DNA from: Nocardia mangyaensis
Lineage (GTDB): Bacteria > Actinomycetota > Actinomycetes > Mycobacteriales > Mycobacteriaceae
Length of the DNA stretch: 64,000 bases
Assembly: GCF_001886715.1 (NCBI RefSeq)
Contig: NZ_CP018082.1
Span: 1,178,001-1,242,000 of the forward strand
Reading direction: 5' to 3'
The notes below the pieces were generated by a model. That model saw only the letters and a program-made list of their open reading frames with translations, did no database searches and was not told the origin of the DNA. Positions 41,112-51,155 of the stretch are shown piece by piece (the stretch's first letter is position 1; each line of letters opens with the position of its first letter). The translations under genes were made by a program, and so were the position numbers.

Positions 41112-42014
41112 TCAGTTGATGCTGTGGACGTGGTCGAGGATGGTGCCGCGGGCGGCCTGCCAGGCGGCCGATCGCGCGTCGGCGAATTCGCCGTGTCCGG
41201 TGCCGGGCAGTATCCGCAGCTCGGCGGGGGCGCCCGCGGCGTGCACCGCCTCGACGTAGCGGCGGCTCTGTGCCGGGGCGACCACCCGGTCCTGGTCGCC
41301 GTGCAGCGCGGTGATCTCGGTCTCGACCGGCAGATGGTGGATCGGGGAGGCGTAGTGATAGCGCTCCGGCACCTGGTCGGGACGGCCGCCGAGCAGATCG
41401 GTGACGAACCGATCGCGCCCGTTGGTGACGGCGTAGTCCAGATCGAGCACGGCCGCCATGAGTGTGAGGCTGCGGATCCGTACCCCACTGTGCTGGTGGT
41501 GGTCCGGCGGCGGCCGATGACCGGCCGCCCACGCGGCCAGCTGACCACCGGCCGAATGCCCTGCCACGTGCACCCGCTGCAGGTCGAGCAGATTGCCCAC
41601 CAGGGGCGCCACCACGCTCAGCGCGTCGATGGCGTCCGCGACATCGGTGAGGGTCGTCGGCCAGCCGCCCTGGCCGTGCACCCGGCGGTACTCGATGTTC
41701 CACACCGCGATTCCTTCGGCCGCGAGCCCGCGCGCGTGCGCGTCGAACTGGGCCAGGGTGCGGCTCTGTGTCCAGCCACCGCCGTGGATCAGCACGACCA
41801 CCGGCAGTCGAGTACTCGAGGTGGACGGCAGGTAGAGGTCGCCGAAGGTGTCGGAGGTGTCACCGTAGGGGATGCGCAGGGGCGATTCCTGGATCGAGGG
41901 GTCGGTCACCGCGGTCAGCTCCGCCGGGGTGGCCAGATCGGTGACCCTGGCGCCGAGTGTCACCATGGCGGCGACGAGAACGGCCACGATCGCACAGCGT
42001 CGTCGAGCGGTCAC
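41112..42014 (-). CDS. Exported alpha/beta hydrolase (BD-FAE-like)
   Basis: A 300-aa esterase with an N-terminal signal peptide or anchor (about residues 1-25). Oxyanion motif LIHGGGWTQS, nucleophile GHSAGG, acid in HGDQDRVV and base in GTGHGEF are intact. The layout resembles kynurenine formamidase and BD-FAE esterases; the substrate is unknown. The acyltransferase gene lies 34 bp from its start and is transcribed in the same direction upstream of it. Confidence 0.9.
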   Translation of the reverse strand: MTARRRCAIVAVLVAAMVTLGARVTDLATPAELTAVTDPSIQESPLRIPYGDTSDTFGDLYLPSTSSTRLPVVVLIHGGGWTQSRTLAQFDAHARGLAAEGIAVWNIEYRRVHGQGGWPTTLTDVADAIDALSVVAPLVGNLLDLQRVHVAGHSAGGQLAAWAAGHRPPPDHHQHSGVRIRSLTLMAAVLDLDYAVTNGRDRFVTDLLGGRPDQVPERYHYASPIHHLPVETEITALHGDQDRVVAPAQSRRYVEAVHAAGAPAELRILPGTGHGEFADARSAAWQAARGTILDHVHSIN

Positions 42015-42048
42015 GTCGCGGCCCTTCTCTCGGCTCAGGTGATCGAGA

Positions 42049-44172
42049 TCACCACCATCCGAGCAGTGGCTGGAGCTCGCGTCCGAGCGGTCCGGCCAGT
42101 GAGCGGGAGTAGCTGGCGGTGAGGTGGTGCTCGTCGTGATAAATGAGGATATTGCCCTCGGCCACCGAACACACGGAAGGCTCGCACACCGCGTCGGTCA
42201 TGTCGACCGGAAAAACGCTCGGGAATCGCGCGGCCGGTTCCAGCTGCGGGTTGATCGGATTCAGCGCGTCCTCCCTGCGCATCCCGCAGCTGAGCCGGTT
42301 GCCGCCCGCGGCCAGACAGTCCGGGGCGTTGTAACGCACCGTGCCGCGCCGCAGCCACGGGGTGTCCCGGATCGCGATCACATTGAGGCCGCGCGCCGAC
42401 AGGGCCGACCAGACGGCGAGGTACTCGTCGGGGGTCTCGTCGCCGCCGTCGTCGCGAGGGCGGGTGCCGGTGGTGAACACCCAGTCGGGCCGGTCGACCC
42501 CGAGCCGCTCGATCACCTGGGCCGACCAGTCCCGGCAGTCCGGGATCGACTCGCCCTTGTACCTGCTGTCGGTGGCCAGCGTCAGCGGGCAGCCCATCTT
42601 GAGGTACACCTCGATGCGGAAGGAGTGCTGGTCGGCGAGAACCTCGAGCGCGGGCAGCCAGTGCTCGGCGTGTGAGCTGCCGACCAAGGCGAGGGTCCGG
42701 TCGCTTTCGGCATCTCCGTAGGTGCAGGTGATGACCTCGGCGGTGTCCCAGTCGGCGATACAGCCGTCCCCGGTCGGTGGCGGTTTGTCCGAGCCGGCCT
42801 CGAAGACACTGGGGCGCAACGGTGCGGGGGGCGTGGCGAGGCCGGAGGCCAGCGCCTCGGCGCCGGGGTAGCGGTCGGCGTCGACGGTGTTGAGCGCCTG
42901 CGGTGGATTCACCCGTGTCACGGCGAACTGCCAGGCCGCGGTCACCCCGACCACCGACACCAGCAGCAGCGCCACCGTGGTGCCGGCCAGGCGACGCGGC
43001 AGCACGGCGGTGCGGCGGGTGCTGTCACCGGAGGTGCGGGCGCGTACCCGCAGCGGCTCCTCGATCCAGCGGTGGGTCAGCCACGCCAGCACGAGCGAGA
43101 GCGCGATCACCGCGGTGCCGCCGACCAGGCCGGCGTGCGGATTCCCGCGTTCGGCGAGGAAGAAGATCAGGATGGGCCAGTGCCACAGGTACAGCGGGTA
43201 GGCGATGTCGCCGAGCCAGCGCATCACCGGGTGAGCGAGCAGTCGGTTGGGCTGCGACCAGTCCTCGGGGGAGACCCCGGTGGCCGACAGGATCACCGCC
43301 GCGGTGGCGCAGACGGGGACCAGGGCCCACGGCCCGGGAAACAGGTTGGCGCCGTCGACGATCAGCCAGCCGCAGGCGACGACGCCGATGATCCCGAGCG
43401 CCGCCAGCGGCGCGCGCAGCAGCCGGGGCGTGCGCAGGTAGGGCGCCACGACGGCCAGTGCGGCGCCGGCCAGCAGTTCCCACCCGCGCGCGAAGCTGTC
43501 GTAGTAGTTCCAACCCTGCTGGGTCGCAGTGCCGTTGGCGGCGTAGAGGAACGACACGACCGCGAATCCGACCACCACCGCGCCGACGAGCGGGCGCACG
43601 AGTGTGGGTTGCGCGGTCTTGCCGCACAGCCAGGCCAGCGCGGCGATCGCCAACAGTGCCACCAGATAGAACTGACCCTGCACCGACATCGACCACAGGT
43701 GCTGCAGCGGGCTCACCGAGGGATCGGCGGCCAGATAGTCCGACCAGGTCAGCGCGAGTTCCCAGTTCTGCAGGTAGAACAGCGAAGCCAGGGTCTGCGC
43801 GGAGATCGAGCCCCACTGTGTGTAGGGCAGCCAGATGATCGAGCAGACGACCACGGCCGCCGCGACCACCGCCATCGCGGGAACCAGCCGCCGCACCGTC
43901 CGGCGTCCCACCGACGCAGCCCACGGTGTTCGCTGCCCCTCGGCCCGGCGCAACAGCAACCCGGTGAAGAAGAAGCCGGACAGGACGAGGAAGACGTCGA
44001 CTCCGCCGGACACCCGACCGAACCAGACGTGGAAGACCACGACGAGTCCGATCGCGAGTCCGCGTAGTCCGTCGAGGTCAGTGCGGTAGACCGGCGCGGT
44101 CCGCGGTCCGCGTTCGAAGAGCGGGGTGGTGCGTGGTGGATCCTGGAGCGTGTAGTTCAACGGCTCGGACAC
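42049..44172 (-). CDS. OafA-like acyltransferase with SGNH domain
   Basis: Predicted to O-acylate a cell-surface glycan. The 707-aa protein has an N-terminal acyltransferase-3 membrane domain (about ten helices, opening YRTDLDGLRGLAIGLVVVFH and GGVDVFLVLSGFF) and a C-terminal SGNH hydrolase domain (about 480-705) with LVGSSHAEHWLPALE and DEHHLT. The usual GDSH of block I reads GSSH here. GTG at 44172 is chosen because GGAGGGG lies 6 nt upstream; an ATG at 44220 has no ribosome site. Confidence 0.9.
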   Translation of the reverse strand: MSEPLNYTLQDPPRTTPLFERGPRTAPVYRTDLDGLRGLAIGLVVVFHVWFGRVSGGVDVFLVLSGFFFTGLLLRRAEGQRTPWAASVGRRTVRRLVPAMAVVAAAVVVCSIIWLPYTQWGSISAQTLASLFYLQNWELALTWSDYLAADPSVSPLQHLWSMSVQGQFYLVALLAIAALAWLCGKTAQPTLVRPLVGAVVVGFAVVSFLYAANGTATQQGWNYYDSFARGWELLAGAALAVVAPYLRTPRLLRAPLAALGIIGVVACGWLIVDGANLFPGPWALVPVCATAAVILSATGVSPEDWSQPNRLLAHPVMRWLGDIAYPLYLWHWPILIFFLAERGNPHAGLVGGTAVIALSLVLAWLTHRWIEEPLRVRARTSGDSTRRTAVLPRRLAGTTVALLLVSVVGVTAAWQFAVTRVNPPQALNTVDADRYPGAEALASGLATPPAPLRPSVFEAGSDKPPPTGDGCIADWDTAEVITCTYGDAESDRTLALVGSSHAEHWLPALEVLADQHSFRIEVYLKMGCPLTLATDSRYKGESIPDCRDWSAQVIERLGVDRPDWVFTTGTRPRDDGGDETPDEYLAVWSALSARGLNVIAIRDTPWLRRGTVRYNAPDCLAAGGNRLSCGMRREDALNPINPQLEPAARFPSVFPVDMTDAVCEPSVCSVAEGNILIYHDEHHLTASYSRSLAGPLGRELQPLLGWW

Positions 44173-44253
44173 GACGCCCCTCCGAGTACACCGGACGGAA
44201 GTGAACCGGAGTTCCGGCATACAGGAGGTGTCGACGACATGACAACTCTCCTA

Positions 44254-47200
44254 TCACGGGGTGGACTCCGCGGTCCATTCGGCGGTATTCGGTAGGGCTT
44301 TCGTCTCGGCGGCCCTGATCGCCGCCTCGACGCCACCGACTCGATCAGCGAGCAGCCCGAGGCCGCCCACCGCGCGAATCAGTGGATCGTCGTCGCGGCC
44401 GCCGAGCGCTTGTTCGCGTAGGTAGGCGGCCTTGACGTCGGCCCATCGTCGGGCCTGCTCCGGGGTGAGCCGGTCGCGTAGTTCGGCGAGGGCGAGCAGG
44501 TTCGCTTCCGCCCCGGCGGCGAGGGTTTGCGCCTCGCCACGATAGTGATCGTCGATCAACGCTTCCAGCTCGTCGTCGTTCAACACCGACACGAGGCGCC
44601 CGGTGAGGGCGTTCATGTCGCGATAGGAACCCTGGAGCTGGAACGGTGGCTTCGTCCGGGAGTTGTCCGCCGTGGCGGCCGAGGCGATGTAGGCCTTGTT
44701 CACCGCGAGGACGACACCGCGCACACGCAACACCATGCGCAGGACCGCGGTGATGTCGGACAACTCGGCGGCCGAGTAGGGATGGGTGAGCTGATCGGAC
44801 TGGACGGACTCCTCACCGCGCGCCAAGCGCAGCAATATTTCCAGGTCGCCCCGCTCACGCGCCGACAGTGGCGCGAGTACGGGGTTCGTGGTCAGGGCGT
44901 TCTCGATATAGCTGAGCCCGAACAGCTCCTCGCGACCGGACAGCACGTCACCGAGGTTCCACACATCGGCGCGGTTGGCGAGCATGTCCGGAATGCGGAA
45001 GCGTTTGCCTTGCTCGGTGTAGGGATTACCCGCCATGCAGACCGCGAAACGTTTGCCTCGCAAATCATATGTGCGAGAACGCTCCTCCCAGACGCCCTCG
45101 ATTCGGCGCTGGGCGTCACACAGCGAGATGAACTTCTGCAGCAACTCCGGCGAGGTGTGCTGGATGTCGTCGAGATAGAGCAGCACATTGTTGCCCAGTT
45201 CCAGCGCGAAGTTGATCTTCTCGACCTCTTGCCGCGCAGTGGCGTTCGGGGCCGCGGCCGGGTCCAGCGAATGCACGGCATTGCCCAGCGCGGGCCCGTC
45301 GACCTTGACGAAGATCAGTCCAAGCCGGGCGGCCACGTACTCCATCAGCGTCGTCTTGCCGTAACCCGGCGGTGAGATGAGCAACAGCAGACCGGACTGG
45401 ACGGCATTGTCGGATTCCCCCGGCGTGCCGAGCTGGCGGGCCAGGTTGTCACCGATCAGCGGCAGGTAGACCTCGTCGAGCAGCCGATTGCGCACGAACC
45501 CGCTCATCACCGAGGGCTTGAAGTCGTCCAGGCGCAACCGCGCGCGTTGGGTGGTGAGCAGCTCGTTGCGCCGGCGCAGGTGCGCGCGGAAGGCGGGTAC
45601 CTCGTCGGTGCGGAAGCGGTGCCCGCGCGCGGTGGTCTCGGCCAGTGCGATCGTCAACTGGCCGCCGGTGATCCGCTGGTGTTCGCCGAGCAGTCCGTCG
45701 ACGGCGGCGGTGAGCTCCGCGGCGCACTCGTACCGGTCCGCCTCGGGGCCGCACAGCTCGATCGCCACGGCCTCGGGCAGGTATTCCAGTCGCGCGCTGT
45801 CGCCGGTGGTGTCGACGAAGGAGCGCAGCCAGGTGGTGACGAGTTCGTTGCGCTGGGGTAGGTCGGCGTCGAGTGCTCCGACGTCCCGGGTGAACGCGGT
45901 GTAGGCGTCGGGATCGGCGGCGTCGAGTTGGCGCCGGAACGCGTCGAGCAGGGCGCGCGCGCCCGCGGCCGTGGTGAAACCGGCGGGCTCGGTGGCGATC
46001 TCGTGGAACAGGTATGCCCCGGCGAGCTGTGGATCGACGTCGGCGAGTCCGAGGTGGACGGCGAAGGCGTCGATCGCGGCGGTGAGCTCGTCGATCACCG
46101 CCGTCCGCGCGGTGGGGTCACCGAAGATGTTCGCGGCGCGGGCCGTCGAGGTGATCCGGGTGGTCCATCGCACGCGCTGCGTCGGCTCGTGTTGCTGCCG
46201 GCCTGCCGCGCCGAAATGCCACCACAGCTGAGCGGCCGCACGGTCGACGGGACGGTAGCGCAGCAGGCCCGCGCCCTGGCGCAGGGTCAGCAGCGCGGTG
46301 AGGATCGCGGTGGCGTCGTGGTCGTGCACTCCGAGCTGATAGCCCTCGTCATAGCGCTGCCGGGCGATCGCGCGCACCTGCGCGTCGAGCTCGTCCGCCG
46401 CCACGGCCTCGTGCAGCCGGGTCAGCCCGGCCGTGGCCTCGGCGTCGGCCAGGATCGAGGTGGCCAGGTGCTCGGCCCGGTACATCCGCGGGGTCTCCGA
46501 CACCAGCAGCTGCGACCACAGTGCCGCGCTGTCGGCGTCGAACTCGCCCGCGGGTAGCGGTGCCCGGTAGTCGGTGCCGCTGATGCTGTAGACCAGCGAC
46601 CCCTCGTGCGGCACCAGCGCCAGGTCCCACTCGGCGGTGGTGACCGCGAACCGGTGCCGGCCGAGCCGGATCGTCTCGCCGCCGTCGGCGTAGAGGTCGC
46701 GGCGATCGCGCAGGACCCGGCCCGCTTCCTGGCGGACCACCTTGATCCGGCCGTCGAGTTCCTCGGCCGAGACCACTTCGCCCGCCGCGCGCAGCTCGGC
46801 GGCGGTCGCCCGCAGCCGCACCACCATCGGATCGGCGGCGAAATAGGCGTTGATCTCCTCGAGCGAGGTCAGCGCGCTGCTGCGCCGCTCGACGCTCGAC
46901 AGCATGCGTTGCGCGGAATCGAGCAGTCGCCGGGCACGTTGGGACCGTTCGTCGAGCAGGGTCTGCCTGCGGGTGGCGAAGGCCTCGTAGATGTCGTCGC
47001 GGGTGGCGGCGATGCGCTCGGCGAAGTCGTCGAACGCGCCGAACCGGGTTTCCAGGCTCTCCACGGTCAGCAGCAGCTTGGCCACGTGGTCGTCGCAGGC
47101 CGCCGGGGTGTCGGACATCGCCAGCGCGCTGGTGACGGCCTGCCCGAGCAGGGCGTATTCGGCGGTGAACTCGTCGCGGCCCTCGGCGGACGCCAGCTCG

Positions 47201-49278
47201 GTGCGGCGGGCCTCGAGAGTCGCGCGGGCGCGGTTGACCGCGGCCAGCACGGTGGCGATGCGCTCCAGGATGCCGGTGCGCAGGGTCGCGTCGCCGACAT
47301 CGAGCCCCGTGACGACCTCGATGACGGTCTGCAGGTCGTCGGTCTGCGCGGTGAGATTCGCGCGGATCGGTTCGGCATCGGCCACCGTCGCGATCGCCTG
47401 CGCGCGCTCGAACACCTGCTCGATCTCGGTGAGGTAGTCGTCGAAAGCATCGGGTGCGGCGAGGAATTCGACGCACCGGCGACCGGTGTCGGTCAGCGCC
47501 TCGGCGACCGTGGCCGCGAGTTCGTCGAGCCGGTCGGCGTCGGTGTAGCGCATCTCGCGCAGGGTCTCGACCCGGCCCGCGGCCCGGTGCAGCGCGGTGA
47601 GTTCCTCGACCCAGCCGCGAGCGGTGGTGTGCGTGGTCCTGGCCCGGACGAGTCCGGCGATGTGTTCGGCCGCCGCCGTGACCGCGGCCAGCGCCTCCTC
47701 GGTGCGGGCGGTGACCTTCTCGAACTCCTCGACGACCTGTTCGGCGGTGTCGCGCACCGCCGTCAGCGACTCGGCGAGTCCACCGAATTCGGCCTCGCCG
47801 AGCCAGTGGTGCAGGTCAGCGGCGCGCACGCAGGCGGCGATGATCGCCTCGAACACGTCGGTGGTCTCGGCCATGTCCTCGACCATGCGCGTCACCGACA
47901 GACAGTCCGCCAGCGCGCGGACCAGTTCAGCGTTGCCGATCCGCGCCAGCGGTCCGGTATTCAGCTGCTGCCGGGCCGCGTGGGTGTCGGAGACGAAGGG
48001 TGTCTGCCACACCTGCATGGTGTGCACCCGTGTCGGTTCCGCCGACAGCGCGCGGAACACCACCATCGTGCCGTCGTCGAACAGCGAGTACCCGTGGCAG
48101 GCGATCGGCGTGGCCACCTGCTTGCGAATCATGTTGTAGGGCAGCAGCAGCGAGCGACCGTCGGCGCGGGCGTGGAAGACGTAGAGCACGTCCTCGCCGT
48201 TGGGCGCGCGCACGGTGCGCTCGTATTCCAGATCGTCGACGGCGGTGTCGAAGGTCTTGTGCACCCCCGTCTCGAGGTAGTAGCCACCGGGGAAGACGAT
48301 GCCCTGGTCCTCGGGAAGCAGACGGCACGACAGACCGATGCCGTCCATGCGCACCACGGTTCTCGTCCTGGTGTTGAAGACCAGGTGCCGCCAATCGGTT
48401 TCGTTGTAGGGCCGGATGCGCAGCAGGATCAGCGCGCCCGCCTCGGCGTAGTGCACATCGGCGTCGGCCAGGCTCTGCAGCGGCTCGGCGACCGGTTCGG
48501 CGTAGACACCGGTCCCGGTCTCGGTGTTGTTCTCCACCTTCACCGTGAGCGTGCCGCCGAGGGTCTCGACGAACACCTTGCCCAGGATCGACAGATGCGG
48601 ATGACGGCCCGCTACCTGGTCGTCGCGGGTGGTCTCGATCCAGGCGAACTCGTGTGGAGACGGGAACACATGGTCGCGCTCGCCGCGGCTGTCGAGATAG
48701 TCGACCGCGCCCGCCGAATCGATGCCCCAGCGCAACACCTTGATGTCGTCGGTGCGCCGGCCGGTCTGGAAGATCGCGAGCATCCGCCCGTCGAGCCTGC
48801 GCAACTGCAGCAGCTGGGTCTGGGTGTAGTACCGGTAGAGCTCGGCGAAGTCGCGCTGGAATCGCGGATCGTCGAGCAGTCCGGTCGGTTCGGCGGCGGT
48901 GAAGCCGAATTCGTCGCCGTCGCGGTGGAACCGGTGCGTGGCGAACACGTCGCCGATCTCGGTCTCCGGCTTCAGGCCGAGGAAGACGTTGTAGCCGAAC
49001 AGCATTCGCCCGTCGTCGATGGCGACGATGTCGCGGGGCACGCAGTTGTGCTCGGTGCGGATGTGTTCGGTGCCGATCAGCGAGAGTTCGATTCCGCCGA
49101 AGTCGGCGACTCGTCGATCGTTGAGATCCTCACAGCGTTCGGCCAACTCGTTCGCCTGCTCGTGCAGGCGAGTGCGCAGCACCTCGTAGGTGCCGCCGTC
49201 GAGGACGGCACCCGGGGCCGGGGCTGACGTGTCAGCCCCGGCTGTCGTGTCCTGGTGCCGCGTCCGCGGCGCGCTCAC
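44254..49278 (-). CDS. Giant DUF3686-type AAA+ ATPase ("DNA repair ATPase" family)
   Basis: A 1,674-aa cytoplasmic protein. The N-terminal DUF3686 region (about 30-560) has ADFGGIELSLIGTEHIRTEH, LFGYNVFLGLKPE and DVFATHRF. A long helical, coiled-coil-rich middle follows (about 560-1270). The C-terminal AAA+ module of the MoxR/dynein-like class has Walker A SPPGYGKTTL (Lys1308), Walker B LLYLDD, a sensor-1 Asn in CMAGNPYTEQ and Arg residues in GVWEERSRTYDLRGKR. The automatic family name invokes DNA repair, but the biochemical role is not established. Its GTG overlaps the flotillin stop (GTGA), so it is coupled to a membrane-scaffold operon. Confidence 0.9.
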   Translation of the reverse strand: MSAPRTRHQDTTAGADTSAPAPGAVLDGGTYEVLRTRLHEQANELAERCEDLNDRRVADFGGIELSLIGTEHIRTEHNCVPRDIVAIDDGRMLFGYNVFLGLKPETEIGDVFATHRFHRDGDEFGFTAAEPTGLLDDPRFQRDFAELYRYYTQTQLLQLRRLDGRMLAIFQTGRRTDDIKVLRWGIDSAGAVDYLDSRGERDHVFPSPHEFAWIETTRDDQVAGRHPHLSILGKVFVETLGGTLTVKVENNTETGTGVYAEPVAEPLQSLADADVHYAEAGALILLRIRPYNETDWRHLVFNTRTRTVVRMDGIGLSCRLLPEDQGIVFPGGYYLETGVHKTFDTAVDDLEYERTVRAPNGEDVLYVFHARADGRSLLLPYNMIRKQVATPIACHGYSLFDDGTMVVFRALSAEPTRVHTMQVWQTPFVSDTHAARQQLNTGPLARIGNAELVRALADCLSVTRMVEDMAETTDVFEAIIAACVRAADLHHWLGEAEFGGLAESLTAVRDTAEQVVEEFEKVTARTEEALAAVTAAAEHIAGLVRARTTHTTARGWVEELTALHRAAGRVETLREMRYTDADRLDELAATVAEALTDTGRRCVEFLAAPDAFDDYLTEIEQVFERAQAIATVADAEPIRANLTAQTDDLQTVIEVVTGLDVGDATLRTGILERIATVLAAVNRARATLEARRTELASAEGRDEFTAEYALLGQAVTSALAMSDTPAACDDHVAKLLLTVESLETRFGAFDDFAERIAATRDDIYEAFATRRQTLLDERSQRARRLLDSAQRMLSSVERRSSALTSLEEINAYFAADPMVVRLRATAAELRAAGEVVSAEELDGRIKVVRQEAGRVLRDRRDLYADGGETIRLGRHRFAVTTAEWDLALVPHEGSLVYSISGTDYRAPLPAGEFDADSAALWSQLLVSETPRMYRAEHLATSILADAEATAGLTRLHEAVAADELDAQVRAIARQRYDEGYQLGVHDHDATAILTALLTLRQGAGLLRYRPVDRAAAQLWWHFGAAGRQQHEPTQRVRWTTRITSTARAANIFGDPTARTAVIDELTAAIDAFAVHLGLADVDPQLAGAYLFHEIATEPAGFTTAAGARALLDAFRRQLDAADPDAYTAFTRDVGALDADLPQRNELVTTWLRSFVDTTGDSARLEYLPEAVAIELCGPEADRYECAAELTAAVDGLLGEHQRITGGQLTIALAETTARGHRFRTDEVPAFRAHLRRRNELLTTQRARLRLDDFKPSVMSGFVRNRLLDEVYLPLIGDNLARQLGTPGESDNAVQSGLLLLISPPGYGKTTLMEYVAARLGLIFVKVDGPALGNAVHSLDPAAAPNATARQEVEKINFALELGNNVLLYLDDIQHTSPELLQKFISLCDAQRRIEGVWEERSRTYDLRGKRFAVCMAGNPYTEQGKRFRIPDMLANRADVWNLGDVLSGREELFGLSYIENALTTNPVLAPLSARERGDLEILLRLARGEESVQSDQLTHPYSAAELSDITAVLRMVLRVRGVVLAVNKAYIASAATADNSRTKPPFQLQGSYRDMNALTGRLVSVLNDDELEALIDDHYRGEAQTLAAGAEANLLALAELRDRLTPEQARRWADVKAAYLREQALGGRDDDPLIRAVGGLGLLADRVGGVEAAIRAAETKALPNTAEWTAESTP

Positions 49279-51155
49279 TTGTCCAGCAGCAGGTCGAGCG
49301 CGGCGGCCTCGCCTGCCTTGTCGGTCGTGTCGGTGGCGGACCCGTTGCGGGCCAGCAGCGAGCCGACGACCGCGGTGGCCGCGGTGCCGGTGTCGGAGTG
49401 CAGCAGCTTGTCCAGGCCCTTGCCGAGCCCGATCGAGCCGACCAGGCGGTCGAGGAACATCGACTCCCCGCCGACGATGTCGATCTTGGCGTTGCCGAGC
49501 CCGGTGGCCAGCACCTCGGCCTGGGCCTGGGCCACGTCGCGGTGGGCCTGCACGGTGGCCAGCTCGATCTCCTTCTGCAGTTCCAGGCGCAGCCGGAATT
49601 CCTCGTGCTCGCGGGTCGCGTCGTCGAGCACGGCCATGGCGGCGGCCTTCTCGGTCAGGCCCTCGGCCTCGCCCTTGAGCTTGTCGCGCAGGCCGTCGGC
49701 TTCGGCGAGGTTCTTCTCGCGCAGCACCGCGGCCTCGGCCCGGCCGACCTTCTCGATCGCGTCGGCCTCGCGTTCGCGCACCTGTGCCTGGCCGAGGCCT
49801 TCGGCGGCCGACTCGGCCTGGGTGGCCTCGGCGAGCCGGATCTTGGCCTTGGCCTTCAGTTCCGCGGCCTCGACCTCGGCCTCGGCCAGCGTGATCGACT
49901 CCTTGGCGAGGAACTTCGAGGCCGCCTCGGCCGCCTCGGCGGCCTTGATGTCCTTGACCAGGTGCTCCTGGGCCTCGGCTTCGGCGCGGATGATGATGGC
50001 CTGGCGGTCGCGCTCGGCGGCCTCGGTCGCGCGCAGCCGGTTGATCTGTTCTTCCTGCTCGGCGACGGTCTTGTCGACCGCGATCCGCTCGCGTACCACC
50101 TCGGCCACGGTGCGGCGCTCGGTCTCGACCTCGCGCTCGTTGGACATGTGCGCCAGCGAGACCGCCCGGTCCCGGTCGGCCACCTCGAGCAGCCGGTCCT
50201 TCTCGATGCGCTCGGACTCGATCGCGATCACCCGCTCGCGGTTCTTCTCCGCGACGGCGATCTCGCGATCCTTGTTCTGCGCCTGGATGCCGAGCGCTTC
50301 CTCGGTGCGCAGGAAGGCGGTCTGCGCCTTGAGTCGCTCCTCGGCCTGCACCCGCAGGATCTCGGCTTCCTCCCGGGCGCGCAGGGTCTCGACCTCGCGG
50401 CGCTGCCGGTTCTCGGCGTCGGCCTGCTGGCGCTCGAGCTCGAGCACGGCCTCGCGGGCCTCCACGTTCTGGCGGGTGATCTCCTTCTCCTCGTGGCGGC
50501 GGAACTCGTTGGTGCGCACGTGCTCGATGGCGGTGAGCTCGGTGATCTTGCGGATGCCCTGCGCGTCGAGGATGTTCTGAGCGTCGAGCTGGATCAGCGG
50601 GGTCTGCTCGAGGTAGTCGATGGCGGCGTCTTCGAGGCTGTAACCGTTGAGGTCGGTGCCGATGACGGCCATGATCCGGTCGCGGAACTCGTTGCGGTGG
50701 GTGTAGAGATCAACGAAGTCCAGGTGCTTGCCGACGGTCTTGAGCGCCTCGGAGAACTTGGCGTTGAACAGTTCCTGCAGCGTGCTCTGGTCGCTGGCGC
50801 GTTCGGTGCCGATGGCCTGGGCCACCTTGATCACGTCCTCGACGGTCTTGTTGACCCGCACGAAGAAGGTGATCCTGATGTCGGCGCGGATGTTGTCGCG
50901 GCAGATCAACCCGTCGCGGCCGACGCGGGCGATCTCGATGGTCTTCACCGAGATGTCCATGAACTCGGCCTTGTGCAGCACCGGGAGCACGACGGCGCCG
51001 GTGAAGGTCACATCGACCTTGCGCATCTTCGAGATGATCAGCGCGCGACCTTGGCTGACCTTCTTGAACAGTCGGCTCACCAGGAACAGGATGGCGAGTA
51101 CGGCGAGCAGGACCACGGCGACGAGCACGCCGAATCCGATGGCGATGGTGGACAT
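49275..51155 (-). CDS. Flotillin-like (YqiK) membrane scaffold protein
   Basis: A 626-aa protein with an N-terminal membrane segment (about 5-29), an SPFH/Band-7 domain (about 35-210, with VGRDGLICRDNIRADIRI and TLQELFNAKFSEALK) and a very long Ala/Glu-rich coiled coil (about 225-545). The tail includes GNAKIDIVGGESMFLDRL. Flotillins organise lipid microdomains. GGAGGGG precedes the ATG. It shares one base with the stop of the upstream gene and four bases with the start of the downstream ATPase. Confidence 0.93.
   Translation of the reverse strand: MSTIAIGFGVLVAVVLLAVLAILFLVSRLFKKVSQGRALIISKMRKVDVTFTGAVVLPVLHKAEFMDISVKTIEIARVGRDGLICRDNIRADIRITFFVRVNKTVEDVIKVAQAIGTERASDQSTLQELFNAKFSEALKTVGKHLDFVDLYTHRNEFRDRIMAVIGTDLNGYSLEDAAIDYLEQTPLIQLDAQNILDAQGIRKITELTAIEHVRTNEFRRHEEKEITRQNVEAREAVLELERQQADAENRQRREVETLRAREEAEILRVQAEERLKAQTAFLRTEEALGIQAQNKDREIAVAEKNRERVIAIESERIEKDRLLEVADRDRAVSLAHMSNEREVETERRTVAEVVRERIAVDKTVAEQEEQINRLRATEAAERDRQAIIIRAEAEAQEHLVKDIKAAEAAEAASKFLAKESITLAEAEVEAAELKAKAKIRLAEATQAESAAEGLGQAQVREREADAIEKVGRAEAAVLREKNLAEADGLRDKLKGEAEGLTEKAAAMAVLDDATREHEEFRLRLELQKEIELATVQAHRDVAQAQAEVLATGLGNAKIDIVGGESMFLDRLVGSIGLGKGLDKLLHSDTGTAATAVVGSLLARNGSATDTTDKAGEAAALDLLLDK

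Noticed and set aside
44239..44295. An 18-codon forward frame with a perfect AGGAGG upstream, between the acyltransferase and ATPase genes
   Set aside because: It overlaps the end of the ATPase gene on the other strand and has no recognisable peptide; the AGGAGG may be chance.
46606..49227. A long forward open frame (873 codons) opposite the giant ATPase gene
   Set aside because: It is the antisense shadow of a GC-rich coding region; the reverse frame has clear AAA+ and DUF3686 motifs and the forward frame has none.
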